Origin: Zoogloea sp.
GTDB lineage: Bacteria > Pseudomonadota > Gammaproteobacteria > Burkholderiales > Rhodocyclaceae
Reading direction: 5' to 3'
Length of the DNA stretch: 64,000 bases
Assembly: GCA_016703645.1 (NCBI GenBank)
Contig: JADJBR010000004.1
Span: 1 to 64,000 of the forward strand
The notes beneath the pieces were generated by a model. It did not search any database. It saw nothing but the letters and a program-made list of their open reading frames with translations, and was not told where the DNA came from. Position 1 is the stretch's first letter, and each line of letters opens with the position of its first letter. Of the stretch, positions 48,755 through 59,546 are shown one piece after another. The translations under genes were made by a program, and so were the position numbers.

Positions 48755-49069
48755 ATGAAGAAACTCGTTGCTGTTGCTGCCATCGCCGGCCTGATGGGCT
48801 CCACCGCCGTCTTCGCCGACGCTGGCGCCGATCTGGCCAAAGCCAAGAACTGCCTGGCTTGTCACGCCGTCGACAAGAAGCTTGTCGGCCCGGCTTACAA
48901 GGACGTCGCCGCCAAGTACAAGGGCGACAAGACCGCTGAAGCCAAGCTTGCCGAGAAGGTCGTCAAGGGCGGTGTCGGCGCCTGGGGCCAGATCCCGATG
49001 CCCCCCAACCCGCAGGTCAGCGCTGCGGAAGCCAAGACCCTCGTCTCCTGGGTGCTGGCGCAGAAGTAA
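48755..49069 (+). CDS. Periplasmic monohaem cytochrome c (c551/c552 type)
   Basis: A 104-residue small class I cytochrome c. Signal peptide MKKLVAVAAIAGLMGSTAVF with cleavage near ADAGA. Haem-binding CLACH lies just after it, VGPAYKDVAAKY follows, and the methionine ligand is in GQIPMPPNPQ. It probably carries electrons between the bc1 complex and a terminal oxidase or reductase. RBS GAGAGGA precedes the ATG, and a strong terminator follows. Confidence 0.95.
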   Translation: MKKLVAVAAIAGLMGSTAVFADAGADLAKAKNCLACHAVDKKLVGPAYKDVAAKYKGDKTAEAKLAEKVVKGGVGAWGQIPMPPNPQVSAAEAKTLVSWVLAQK

Positions 49070-49088
49070 GCAGAGCCCCGTCGCTCAC

Positions 49089-49112
49089 GCCAGCCTGCGG
49101 GCTGGCTTTTTT
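49089..49112 (+). terminator. Rho-independent terminator after cytochrome c gene
   Basis: GCCAGCC and GGCTGGC around a four-base loop, followed by TTTTTT and a further T-rich stretch. Confidence 0.9.
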
Positions 49113-49332
49113 GCTTTTTTGGAGGGCAGTGTTGGGGGTCTGTGGCAAGTGCTTTTGTTCTTGTCGCGAAATTGCAACACTTCATCCGGTCGTCGCATCC
49201 AAAAAACAACGCTGTCCTTGCCTCACCCTTTGCCTCGCACCCACAATGCAGGCCAACTTCTCGTTAGAGAGGTGAAATTGGTCGGCCCCGTGCAAGCGGT
49301 GCGTGCCAGTCTTCAATCAAGAGGAGAAACAT

Positions 49333-50496
49333 ATGCAAAAGAAACTGATCGCTCTGGCCGTCGCCGGCCTGGCTTCCACCGGTGCCTTCGCTCAAGCCAA
49401 CGTGACCGTTTACGGTGTGGCTGACGCTTCCTTCGACGTCGTCAAGATCTCTGGCGATGCCAACAACGAACTCGGCAACACCACCCGTGTTTCCACCAAC
49501 TCTTCTTTGCTTGGTTTCAAGGGTGCTGAAGCCCTGGGCAACGGCCTGACCGCCGTGTTCCAGTTTGAAACCGCTGTTGGTTTCGACAACGCCGGTGCCC
49601 TGGGCGCCAACCGTGACAGCTACGTCGGCCTGGCCGGCGGCTTCGGTACCGTGGTTCTGGGTAACCTGACCGGCCCGACCCGCGCTCTGGGTGCCGCTGT
49701 TGATGTCAACGCCGGCGCTACCGGCATTGGTGCCAACGCTGCCCTGCTGGGCAAGCTGGGCAACAACCTGATCGGCACCACCGACGCCAACGGCTCCTAC
49801 GGCGGCGGCTCCACCTGCGGTCGTTCCTCCACCTGCACCTCGATCTTCGACACCCGTTGGAAGAACGCCATTGCCTACGTGTCCCCGAGCTTCGCTGGCC
49901 TGAACGCCACCGTCGCCTACGTGGCCAACGAGAACAAGGCCCTGAACGGCCTGGCCGCTGCCAACACCACCGGCTACGACGTCGGCCTGAAGTACGCCAA
50001 TGGCCCGGCCATGGCTGCTGTGACCTACAACGCCGTTTCCGTCGGCAACGCTGCTGACCTGAAGGTTAGCGACCTGCGTGTTGGTGGTAGCTTCAACATC
50101 GGCGCAGCTTCCCTGCGCGCCATCTTCGATCTGGCCCGTGCTGACAACTTCGGCGGCAACAAGGTCACCCAAGCCGTCTACGGTCTGGGCGCCACCTTCA
50201 ACGTGACCCCGGCTTCCAAGCTGCTGGGCCAGGTTTATGTTGCTCGTGACCTGAAGGTCAACGGCTCCAGCGCCGACGACACCGGCGCCAAGCTGTTCGA
50301 AGTGGGCGTCGAGCACAGCCTGTCCAAGCGCACCATGCTGAAGGCTACCTACGCCATGATCAACAACGACAAGGGCGCTGCCTACGACTTCGGCATCAAC
50401 GCCGCTGGCATCAACACCGGCACCCTGCCGGGCGGTGCCAACGCTGTTGGTGGCACTGTTCAGGGTCTGTCCCTGGGCCTGCGTCACACCTTCTAA
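49333..50496 (+). CDS. General porin (betaproteobacterial trimeric type)
   Basis: A 387-residue outer-membrane beta-barrel porin. Signal peptide MQKKLIALAVAGLASTGAFA, then the mature start QANVTVYGVADASFD, the usual opening strand of betaproteobacterial porins. GFKGAEALGNGLTAVFQFE and LVGNLTG-type loop 3 sequence follow, and the last strand ends LGLRHTF with terminal phenylalanine. It contains one cysteine pair (STCGRSSTC) in an outer loop. Codon use is strongly biased to C-ending codons, suggesting high expression. RBS GAGGAGA lies eight bases before the ATG. 263 bases of leader with no visible gene separate it from the cytochrome. Confidence 0.95.
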   Translation: MQKKLIALAVAGLASTGAFAQANVTVYGVADASFDVVKISGDANNELGNTTRVSTNSSLLGFKGAEALGNGLTAVFQFETAVGFDNAGALGANRDSYVGLAGGFGTVVLGNLTGPTRALGAAVDVNAGATGIGANAALLGKLGNNLIGTTDANGSYGGGSTCGRSSTCTSIFDTRWKNAIAYVSPSFAGLNATVAYVANENKALNGLAAANTTGYDVGLKYANGPAMAAVTYNAVSVGNAADLKVSDLRVGGSFNIGAASLRAIFDLARADNFGGNKVTQAVYGLGATFNVTPASKLLGQVYVARDLKVNGSSADDTGAKLFEVGVEHSLSKRTMLKATYAMINNDKGAAYDFGINAAGINTGTLPGGANAVGGTVQGLSLGLRHTF

Positions 50497-50523
50497 TTCA
50501 GACCTCGTCTGAATCGGAAATTG

Positions 50524-50549
50524 ACGGGCACCTTCGGGTGCCCGTTTTT
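50524..50549 (+). terminator. Porin terminator and group IIC intron target
   Basis: ACGGGCACC, loop TTC, GGGTGCCCGT and TTTTT. The first group II intron begins three bases after the T-run, which is the known target preference of group IIC introns. Confidence 0.92.
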
Positions 50550-50552
50550 CGT

Positions 50553-51205
50553 GTGCGCCCAGCATGGGCGCACTCCTGCGGGTGCAAGTCCCGCCGTAAG
50601 TTGATCACAGCGAACGAAGTGAAGCGCAACTGCGTGAGGGTGACCGAGCGTGGGGAGGAAGCGTGGAGCGTAATCTGCGAGCCGATGAACAAGAACCGGA
50701 TAGAAGGCGCTGCCGAGCAGGGCGAGCGGGCACGTAACCGCGAAGCTCTCGTGATCAAGGCGAGGTGGCGTAAATCCGGCGGTTGTGCAGCGAAGGAGTG
50801 CGTTCTTACCTGGGGAGATCTCGCCTCATGCCTGAAAGGGCGACGGTGCTGAGCCGGAGCGAGAAGTCAGCAGAGGCCGGAATACTCGGAGGTGGGGCTG
50901 GTGAGGCCGAAGACCGCCGAGGAAGGGCCGAAGGAATCGGAGGGTGTGTCCCTCGGCTCTCTGGATTGGAATGTCTCAGATGTTCGCTCAGGCGAAGCTC
51001 GCCAGAAGGCCGGCAAGGGTGAAGCCCGAGCGGGCGCTGGCAGCGAGAAACCCATCCGGGCGAGTCGAGAACAAACAGACTCAGGTGGTGCGTCGAGGTA
51101 ACTTAAAGCGCTCCGTCCTCAACGATTCCAACCGCCCGGTGCGGACCCGCATGCCGGGTGGTGTGGGAGGGGTCGGTCAGGTAACCTGGCCGCCCCTATC
51201 CCGAT
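50553..51205 (+). mobile_element. Group II intron (IIC type), ORF-less copy 1
   Basis: Starts GTGCGCCCAGCATGGGCGCA and ends CCCCTATCCCGAT. Domain I features resemble the Oceanobacillus IIC ribozyme: the opening hairpin, GGGTGCAAGTCCC, and TTCTTACCTGGGGAGATCT followed by AGAAGTCAGCAGAGGCC. Domain V is near the 3' end (ACCGCCCGGTGCGG...CCGGGTGGTGTGGG) and retains the CGC catalytic triad. Domain VI is the final hairpin GGTCGGTCAGG-TAACCTGGCC. At 653 bp it lacks the reverse-transcriptase ORF normally in domain IV, so it would depend on a protein in trans. Small ORFs inside it are not credible genes. Confidence 0.9.
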
Positions 51206-51858
51206 GTGCGCCCAGCATGGGCGCACTCCTGCGGGTGCAAGTCCCGCCGTAAGTTGATCACAGCGAACGAAGTGAAGCGCAACTGCGTGAGGGTGACCGA
51301 GCGTGGGGAGGAAGCGTGGAGCGTAATCTGCGAGCCGATGAACAAGAACCGGATAGAAGGCGCTGCCGAGCAGGGCGAGCGGGCACGTAACCGCGAAGCT
51401 CTCGTGATCAAGGCGAGGTGGCGTAAATCCGGCGGTTGTGCAGCGAAGGAGTGCGTTCTTACCTGGGGAGATCTCGCCTCATGCCTGAAAGGGCGACGGT
51501 GCTGAGCCGGAGCGAGAAGTCAGCAGAGGCCGGAATACTCGGAGGTGGGGCTGGTGAGGCCGAAGACCGCCGAGGAAGGGCCGAAGGAATCGGAGGGTGT
51601 GTCCCTCGGCTCTCTGGATTGGAATGTCTCAGATGTTCGCTCAGGCGAAGCTCGCCAGAAGGCCGGCAAGGGTGAAGCCCGAGCGGGCGCTGGCAGCGAG
51701 AAACCCATCCGGGCGAGTCGAGAACAAACAGACTCAGGTGGTGCGTCGAGGTAACTTAAAGCGCTCCGTCCTCAACGATTCCAACCGCCCGGTGCGGACC
51801 CGCATGCCGGGTGGTGTGGGAGGGGTCGGTCAGGTAACCTGGCCGCCCCTATCCCGAT
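51206..51858 (+). mobile_element. Group II intron (IIC type), ORF-less copy 2
   Basis: By reading, identical to copy 1 over 653 bp, beginning with the base after copy 1 ends. There is no exon sequence between the two, so copy 1's 3' end forms the 5' exon of copy 2. Either one intron inserted at the end of the other, or the array arose by unequal recombination. All internal ORFs are repeated at an offset of exactly 653 bases. Confidence 0.9.
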
Positions 51859-51860
51859 TG

Positions 51861-53701
51861 GTGCGCCCAGCATGGGCGCACTCCTGCGGGTGTAAGTCCC
51901 GCCGTAAGTTGATCACAGCGAACGAAGTGAAGCGCAACTGCGTGAGGGCGACCGAGCGTGGGAAGGAAGCGTGGAGCATAAGCTGCGAGCCGATGGACAA
52001 GAACCGGATAGAAGGCGCTGCCGAGCAGGGCGAGCGGGCAATGAACCGCGAAGCTCTCGTGATCAAGGCGAAGTGGCGTAAATCCGGCGGTTGTGCAGCG
52101 AAGGAGTGCGTTCTTACCTGGGGAGATCTCGCCTTGTGCCTGAAAGGGCGACGGTGCTGAGCCGGAGCGAGAAGTCAGCAGAGGCCGCAGTAGCTGCTGG
52201 TTTGGGGCGAAGGGCCGAACGAATAGGAGGGCCGAAGGCCGTGTTGCTCGGACGTGCAATGCATCAGAAGCCTGGGAAACTGGGGCGCAACGGGGGAGGG
52301 CGAGGTGAAGCCGAGTCTGAAGCGGTGTGTGATGAAGCACGGACGGCGCGGCATGAAACTGGAAGCCCGGGGCGAGATGACCTGCTTGCGCGGGCGCTCG
52401 CGAAAGCGAACATGGAGGCGGCGTGGAAACGCGTCAAATCCAATCGCGGCAGTGCCGGGGTGGATGGGCTGTCGATTGCCGAGACGGCGGACTACCTGAA
52501 AGCGCATTGGCCCCGGATTCGGGAATCCTTGTTCGATGGCAGCTACCGGCCTGCGCCGGTGCGCCGCGTCCAGATCCCGAAGCCCGGTGGCGGGGTGCGC
52601 GAGTTGGGGATTCCGACGGTGACGGATCGGCTGATCCAGCAAGCCCTGCTGCAAGTCTTGCAGCCCATGATTGATCGGACGTTCTCCGAACACAGCTACG
52701 GCTTCCGGCCGGGCCGCCGCGCGCACGACGCGGTGCTCGAAGCACAGCGCTACGTGCAGGACGGCTACCGGGTGGTGGTCGATGTGGATTTGGAGAAGTT
52801 CTTCGACCGGGTCAATCACGACATTCTGATGGAACGCTTATCGAGACGAATCGAGGATAAGGCCGTGTTGCGGCTGATCCGTCGCTACCTTGTGGCCGGC
52901 ATCATGGATGGCGGAGTGGTCATGGAGCGCTACGAAGGCACGCCGCAAGGCGGGCCGCTGTCGCCGCTCTTGGCCAACGTGCTGTTGGACGAGGTGGATC
53001 GGGAACTGGAGGTGCGTGGCCATCGGTTCGTGCGCTATGCCGACGACTGCAACGTTATACGTGCGCAGTCACAACGCGGGCGAACGGGTGCTGAAAGGGC
53101 TGCGCAAGCGCTACGACCGGCTCCATCTGAAGGTCAACGAGGCCAAGACGGCGGTCGCGCCGGCGACCGGTCGCAAGTTTCTGGGCTACGAGCTGTGGCA
53201 CAGTACGGGGATCGGATCAAGTGTGCGGTCGCTCGAAAGGCGCTCGAAGCCTTCAAGCAACGCATTCGGGAAATGACGCGTCGCTCGGGTGGGCGCAGCC
53301 TGCCGGAGGTCGCCGAACGACTACGGACTTACATGCCGGGCTGGAAGGCGTACTTCCAACTTGCGCAGACGCCCAAGGTGTTCCGCGAACTCGACGAGTG
53401 GCTTCGTCACCGGCTGCGTGCGTTGCAGCTCAAGCACTGGCGTCGGGGCACGACGATATATCGGGAACTGAAGGCAATGGGCGCCTCGAAAACGGACGCC
53501 CGGCAGGTGGCCGCGAACAGTCGGAGGTGGTGGCGTAACAGCCGCTTCCTGCTGAACCGCGCCATGCCTGTTGCCTACTTTGATCGGCTCGGCGTGCCTC
53601 GGCTTTCATGACCTCAACTGCTCGAACCGCCCGGTGCGGACCCGCATGCCGGGTGGTGTGGGAGGGGAACGGTCAGGTTAGCTGACCGCCCCTATCCCGA
53701 T
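51861..53701 (+). mobile_element. Group II intron (IIC type), RT-containing copy 3
   Basis: Starts GTGCGCCCAGCATGGGCGCA two bases (TG) after copy 2 and ends CCCCTATCCCGAT at 53701. Its first 330 bases differ from copies 1 and 2 at scattered positions (for example GTGTAAGTCCC versus GTGCAAGTCCC). It carries the maturase/reverse transcriptase gene in domain IV. Domain V again shows GAACCGCCCGGTGCGG...GGTGGTGTGGGAGGGG. Its domain II-IV region is clearly different from that of copies 1 and 2, so those copies derive from a related, not identical, parent. Confidence 0.92.
52259..53611 (+). pseudogene. ltrA: Group II intron reverse transcriptase/maturase, two compensating frameshifts
   Basis: Intron-encoded protein of about 450 residues. 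RT blocks are intact from ARALAKANMEAAWKRVKSNR through VDVDLEKFFDRVNHDIL, RYEGTPQGGPLSPLLANVLL and the catalytic RYADD (53032-53046). Right after YADD an extra base near 53055 shifts the frame. The true continuation (YVRSHNAGERVLKGL, KFLGYELWHSTG) runs in another frame until a missing base near 53210 restores it (DRIKCAVARKALEAF). The maturase part (MPGWKAYFQLAQTPKVF, LKHWRRGTTIYREL) is intact and there is no endonuclease domain, as usual for IIC. As read, about 52 residues are scrambled and the RT should be inactive, unless these are sequencing errors. The start at 52259 is uncertain. Confidence 0.85.
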
Positions 53702-53773
53702 CAGCTTTCCTGCGGGGCCCCTGAGCGAAGAGGGCGTTCTCTGTTGGCTGTGCAGTGTTTGAAAGTGAAAAGC

Positions 53774-53820
53774 CTGCAAATGAAACTGGGCCACCCTAGG
53801 GTGGCCAGTTTCATTTGCAG
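53774..53820. repeat. 47-base near-perfect palindrome between intron array and proB
   Basis: Arms CTGCAAATGAAACTGG and CCAGTTTCATTTGCAG flank an inner palindrome CCACCCTAGGGTGG, with a single extra G. It is placed between the intron array and the 3' end of proB on the other strand. It may be a bidirectional terminator for proB; no T-run is present. Confidence 0.75.
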
Positions 53821-53830
53821 TTCGCGCTCG

Positions 53831-56158
<2,328 letters not shown>

Positions 56159-56177
56159 GAAGGCATGCAGTCGGCGC

Positions 56178-56441
56178 TTATTCAGCGGCGGCGACGATGC
56201 TCACGGTCCGGCGCTTGTTGGCGCCCTTGACGGCGAACTGCACGGTGCCTTCGGTCAGCGCAAACAGGGTGTGATCCTTGCCGATGCCGACGTTTTCGCC
56301 CGGGTGGTATTCGGTGCCGCGCTGGCGAACGATGATGTTACCAGCGAGAACGAATTGACCGCCGTAGCGCTTGACGCCAAGGCGCTTGCTTTCTGAGTCG
56401 CGACCGTTACGGGAACTGCCGCCAGCCTTTTTGTGTGCCAT
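56178..56441 (-). CDS. rpmA: 50S ribosomal protein L27
   Basis: An 87-residue L27, located at the ribosomal peptidyl-transferase region. Starts [20 protein letters not shown] and contains [20 protein letters not shown] and [17 protein letters not shown]. It follows rplU by 12 bases on the same strand, with GGAGAAACC upstream of its ATG. Confidence 0.98.
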   Translation of the reverse strand: MAHKKAGGSSRNGRDSESKRLGVKRYGGQFVLAGNIIVRQRGTEYHPGENVGIGKDHTLFALTEGTVQFAVKGANKRRTVSIVAAAE

Positions 56442-56453
56442 GTCGGTTTCTCC

Positions 56454-56765
56454 TTAGGCCGAGATCGCTTCGATGCGAAGCTCGGTGTAGTTCTGACGGT
56501 GACCCTGATGCTTCTGGTAGTGCTTGCGACGACGCATCTTGAAGATCTTGATCTTGTCGTGACGGCCGTGGGAAACCACGGTTGCCGTGACGCTGGCGCC
56601 GGCCACCACGGGGGTGCCGATCTTGACCGACTCGCCTTCGCCGACCATGAAGACCTGGTCGATGGTGATTTGCGAGCCCACGTCTGCCGGTATCTGTTCT
56701 ACTTTGAGTTTTTCGCCGGCAACAACGCGATACTGCTTGCCGCCGGTTTTTATGACCGCGTACAT
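56454..56765 (-). CDS. rplU: 50S ribosomal protein L21
   Basis: A 103-residue L21. The start [20 protein letters not shown] and [20 protein letters not shown] with a C-terminal [10 protein letters not shown] are diagnostic. It is the first gene of the rplU-rpmA unit. The ATG at 56765 replaces a longer in-frame extension that has no family similarity. Confidence 0.98.
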   Translation of the reverse strand: MYAVIKTGGKQYRVVAGEKLKVEQIPADVGSQITIDQVFMVGEGESVKIGTPVVAGASVTATVVSHGRHDKIKIFKMRRRKHYQKHQGHRQNYTELRIEAISA

Positions 56766-56848
56766 GGATGTACTCCGATTAAGGGTTTGCAGGAAACGCG
56801 GCAGTATATAGGCCGCTCGACTTCCTGTCAAACCCGGCTCCGGCCGCC

Positions 56849-57799
56849 TTACTGTCCGATGCGCTCCTGGCGAATCAGCCAGTGTCCGTCCCGGAGGACG
56901 AGGGCGAGGGTCTTGGTTTCCTTGAGGGTCTTTCCCTGGGTGCTGTAGGACTGGGTGAATCGGGCTGTTGCGACGCGGCCGTCGGTAGTGATGTTCATGT
57001 TGGAGAGCTGGACCGAGATTTCACCGGGTCGGGCAAGTCGTTCCCTGCGCTGCTGAAGCCAGTCGGCATGGGTGATTCCAGCTACGGGGGTGAAGTCATC
57101 TGCGTAGTGCTTCAGGTAGGCGTCGGCATCTTTTCTTTGCCATGCGGAGGCCCACTCCCCAATGCGCTGCTGGATGTCTTCGCTCGGTGCCCGGGGGGGC
57201 GTGGCGTCGGTGGCCGCGGAGCGCGGCAGGACGGCGGGTGCCGGAAGCTGCGGGGTTGTCCCCGGGGTCTGCGCAGAGGCGGAAGCCGTGGTCGTCGCGA
57301 CCGGTATTGCGGGAGTTGGCGCAGCTGTCCTGGGAGACGCTCCGGGCTCCGGGATGGCTGTGGAGGCAGGAGGGCTGCTCACCGCTTTGGAAGACGTGTC
57401 GCTGGCTAGGTGAGCAACCTCGGGTGGCAGGATATTCTCGGTGCCGGGGACAAAGGTGGCGTTGCTGCCCGGGCTGATCAGCGAGGGAGCCACGGCCTGG
57501 TCGGTCTGTGGCGGAGTGCTGCTGGACGAGATGGGCGGGGATGCGGGCGCTGCCGACGATGCCTTTTGCACGGAAGGGGGGGCGATCGTTTCAGCCCTGG
57601 CTGACTTGCCGAGGAAGGGCAGCCGCCCTTCGGCACCCAGCTTCACCGCGAAGACCACTGAGACAACGAGAAACATTGCAAGGATGCCGCCGAGGAACCA
57701 AAGAAGGGTTTGCCCGGGTGTAAGCAGTGCAGGTGGTGAGTAGCGGCTGGAGCCGTGTTTGGAGTGTGACGTCATCGAAGTGGGAGCAATCAGTGCCAT
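56849..57799 (-). CDS. Membrane-anchored protein with Cds6/SnoaL-like C-terminal domain
   Basis: A 316-residue protein. One membrane segment at about residues 30-52 ([21 protein letters not shown]) is followed by a long Pro/Ala/Ser/Thr-rich linker (about 70-200) and a C-terminal NTF2-like domain of about 110 residues ([20 protein letters not shown], then [18 protein letters not shown] and [10 protein letters not shown]). This C-terminal pattern is as in the Cds6-type domain attached to many L,D-transpeptidases, here without a peptidase. It probably acts in the periplasm, perhaps on the cell wall; no function can be assigned. A second start (MTSHSKHG, 57775) is possible. Confidence 0.7.
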   Translation of the reverse strand: MALIAPTSMTSHSKHGSSRYSPPALLTPGQTLLWFLGGILAMFLVVSVVFAVKLGAEGRLPFLGKSARAETIAPPSVQKASSAAPASPPISSSSTPPQTDQAVAPSLISPGSNATFVPGTENILPPEVAHLASDTSSKAVSSPPASTAIPEPGASPRTAAPTPAIPVATTTASASAQTPGTTPQLPAPAVLPRSAATDATPPRAPSEDIQQRIGEWASAWQRKDADAYLKHYADDFTPVAGITHADWLQQRRERLARPGEISVQLSNMNITTDGRVATARFTQSYSTQGKTLKETKTLALVLRDGHWLIRQERIGQ

Positions 57800-57910
57800 T
57801 GCGACGGATTCTAGGGCGACTGATGTTTCCTCGCTGCGACTTAAGGCCTAACTGACGCTTGTTTGCAGATGGCAGTGCGGGCACTCGCCGAAAAGCGTGG
57901 ATTCGAGGGG

Positions 57911-58330
57911 TCAGGGCAAGCGCAGAAGAATCCGCATGCCTGTGGTGGGTTCGTTGCGGTCGAGGTAGCCGATCAGGTTGGGGGTGTCGGTCAGCCACTG
58001 CCGGGCTTCAGCCAGGGAACGGGCCTCCTTGGGCGGGAGGGCTCGCCCGGTGAAGACGAGGCGTGACCAGTAGGCCTGGATCTGTGCGGGGTTCTTGCCT
58101 GTCAGTTTCAGATAGAACTCGTCGCGGACCTGACCGTTGGGCAGGTCCACCAGGCTTGCAGGCGTGCCATCGCTGAAGGTGGAACTACGACCCAGATAGA
58201 GTTTTTCGGCCTGGTCGCGGGTCAACTCGATAGGGCCGCTGCGGTTGCTGGTGACGATGAGTATCTCCGCCCGGATAGGGCTGGAAGCAAGCAGTGCCAC
58301 TAGGAGCAGGAGGGCGCGGAGCGGACGCAT
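57911..58330 (-). CDS. Small PstS-like periplasmic binding-fold protein
   Basis: A 139-residue secreted protein. Signal peptide MRPLRALLLLVALLASSPIRA, then a half-size type 2 periplasmic-binding-like fold with ELTRDQAEKLYLGRSSTF, VDLPNGQVRDEFYLKLTGKN and YWSRLVFTGRALPPKE. The pattern is that of phosphate-ABC-transporter substrate-binding proteins, but it is too short to be a full PstS and no transporter genes are present. It is last in an operon with a porin-like gene (four bases between) and a GGDEF/EAL gene. A sensory or ligand-presenting role is inferred. Confidence 0.8.
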   Translation of the reverse strand: MRPLRALLLLVALLASSPIRAEILIVTSNRSGPIELTRDQAEKLYLGRSSTFSDGTPASLVDLPNGQVRDEFYLKLTGKNPAQIQAYWSRLVFTGRALPPKEARSLAEARQWLTDTPNLIGYLDRNEPTTGMRILLRLP

Positions 58331-58334
58331 TGGT

Positions 58335-59546
58335 TTAGAAGACGAAATCAGCGGAGATGCTGAACACGTGAACCGGGCCGCCTGGATCCAAGGCATCGCG
58401 GAAGTTGTCGTCTACAAAGAAGATGCCAAGCCCTCCCGGGCCCGGCCGAATACGCTCGAGTTGCGTCTTGATGGCGACGTTGCGGGTGACATCCCACCGT
58501 GTACCAATCGCGATGCTATCTTGAGACTTGTTGCGCATCGCGTTGAAAAGGCCGAGCAGATCGTCGATAGGTGCGATACCGCTCTGTTTGCTTGTAACGG
58601 GAGCGGTCTGGGTCTGCCTGGCAACCGTCATGTAAGGGGTCAGGGAATTGAAGCGGTAGCCCGCGGTGAAATACCAGCCAGCGGCGCTAACGGTGTAGCG
58701 GTCCACGGTGCGGCGCGCATACTCGCCAATCATCAGCAGTCGGTCGCTGTCGTACTGGAAGCCGGCCGAGAGGAAGGTCCCCTTGCTATCGTCTCCGGAT
58801 AAATCCCGTGCAATGGCATCGTTTCCCGAGGCTATGAGGTGATTGTTGAGCGACGTAAACATCGGGTCACCCCAATGTATGGACAGGTTCGAGCGGGCGT
58901 ACCCCGCCTGCAACGTTAGACTGGATATGCTGAGGGCTGCCTTCACTCCGCGAACGGCCTGGAGCTTGCCGCCGCCATTGCGAATGTCGAGCGAACTCTT
59001 GCCTCCATACACGTGAAGTTCGAGATCAGTGGCGCCGATCGGCGTCCGATAGAGGGCGTCAACGCCGTTTAGGTCGGCAAATGGATTCAGGCTGTAGACC
59101 TCTACCGGTGGGCGCACCCAGGGCGTGGCGTAGTTGAGGTTCAGGGAGTCGGAATACATGAAGAAGGGCGTGCGCATGCGTCCAGCCCGAACGACGACCT
59201 CCGGCATGGCCTGAAAGCGGAGGAAACCCCAGGTGAGCTGCGGCGAATAGCTATCGGCAACGCCCTTGCGAACAACGGACTGAACCGTCAGGTCGAGAGC
59301 GTTACTGAGGATGAGGGATGCCTGTACGCCCAGGACGGAATCCACTGAAGGGTCGAAATCGGTGCCGGCACCGCTGACTTGTTCCGTGCTGCTTCGAAAC
59401 ATCCGGTTGTCCTTGTCGGTACGGACGGCGCCGACGGTGCCGAAACCGGAGAGGCTGAAAGGCGACGGGACGTCGGATGCATGGGCATTGGTCAGCAGGC
59501 TCGCAACGAGACCAAGGTGGAGGAGGTGCGCGGCGATTGATCTCAT
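58335..59546 (-). CDS. Porin-like outer-membrane barrel protein
   Basis: A 403-residue predicted beta-barrel. Signal peptide MRSIAAHLLHLGLVASLLTNAHA, then SPFSLSGFGTVGAVRTDKDN, the opening strand of a barrel. Many alternating strands follow (for example GFQYDSDRLLMIGEYARRTV, GWYFTAGYRFNSLTPYMTVA), ending in SADFVF with terminal phenylalanine. The ATG overlaps the stop of the upstream GGDEF/EAL gene by four bases. It is not closely similar to the major porin at 49333-50496. Confidence 0.82.
   Translation of the reverse strand: MRSIAAHLLHLGLVASLLTNAHASDVPSPFSLSGFGTVGAVRTDKDNRMFRSSTEQVSGAGTDFDPSVDSVLGVQASLILSNALDLTVQSVVRKGVADSYSPQLTWGFLRFQAMPEVVVRAGRMRTPFFMYSDSLNLNYATPWVRPPVEVYSLNPFADLNGVDALYRTPIGATDLELHVYGGKSSLDIRNGGGKLQAVRGVKAALSISSLTLQAGYARSNLSIHWGDPMFTSLNNHLIASGNDAIARDLSGDDSKGTFLSAGFQYDSDRLLMIGEYARRTVDRYTVSAAGWYFTAGYRFNSLTPYMTVARQTQTAPVTSKQSGIAPIDDLLGLFNAMRNKSQDSIAIGTRWDVTRNVAIKTQLERIRPGPGGLGIFFVDDNFRDALDPGGPVHVFSISADFVF

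Noticed and set aside
50553..51858. Direct repeats that might suggest an rRNA-like or CRISPR array
   Set aside because: The 653-bp units have group IIC intron ends and domain V; no short spacers are present.
50538..52160. Repeated small ORFs of 60-190 codons in the intron array
   Set aside because: They overlap structured ribozyme domains and repeat only because the introns are duplicated.
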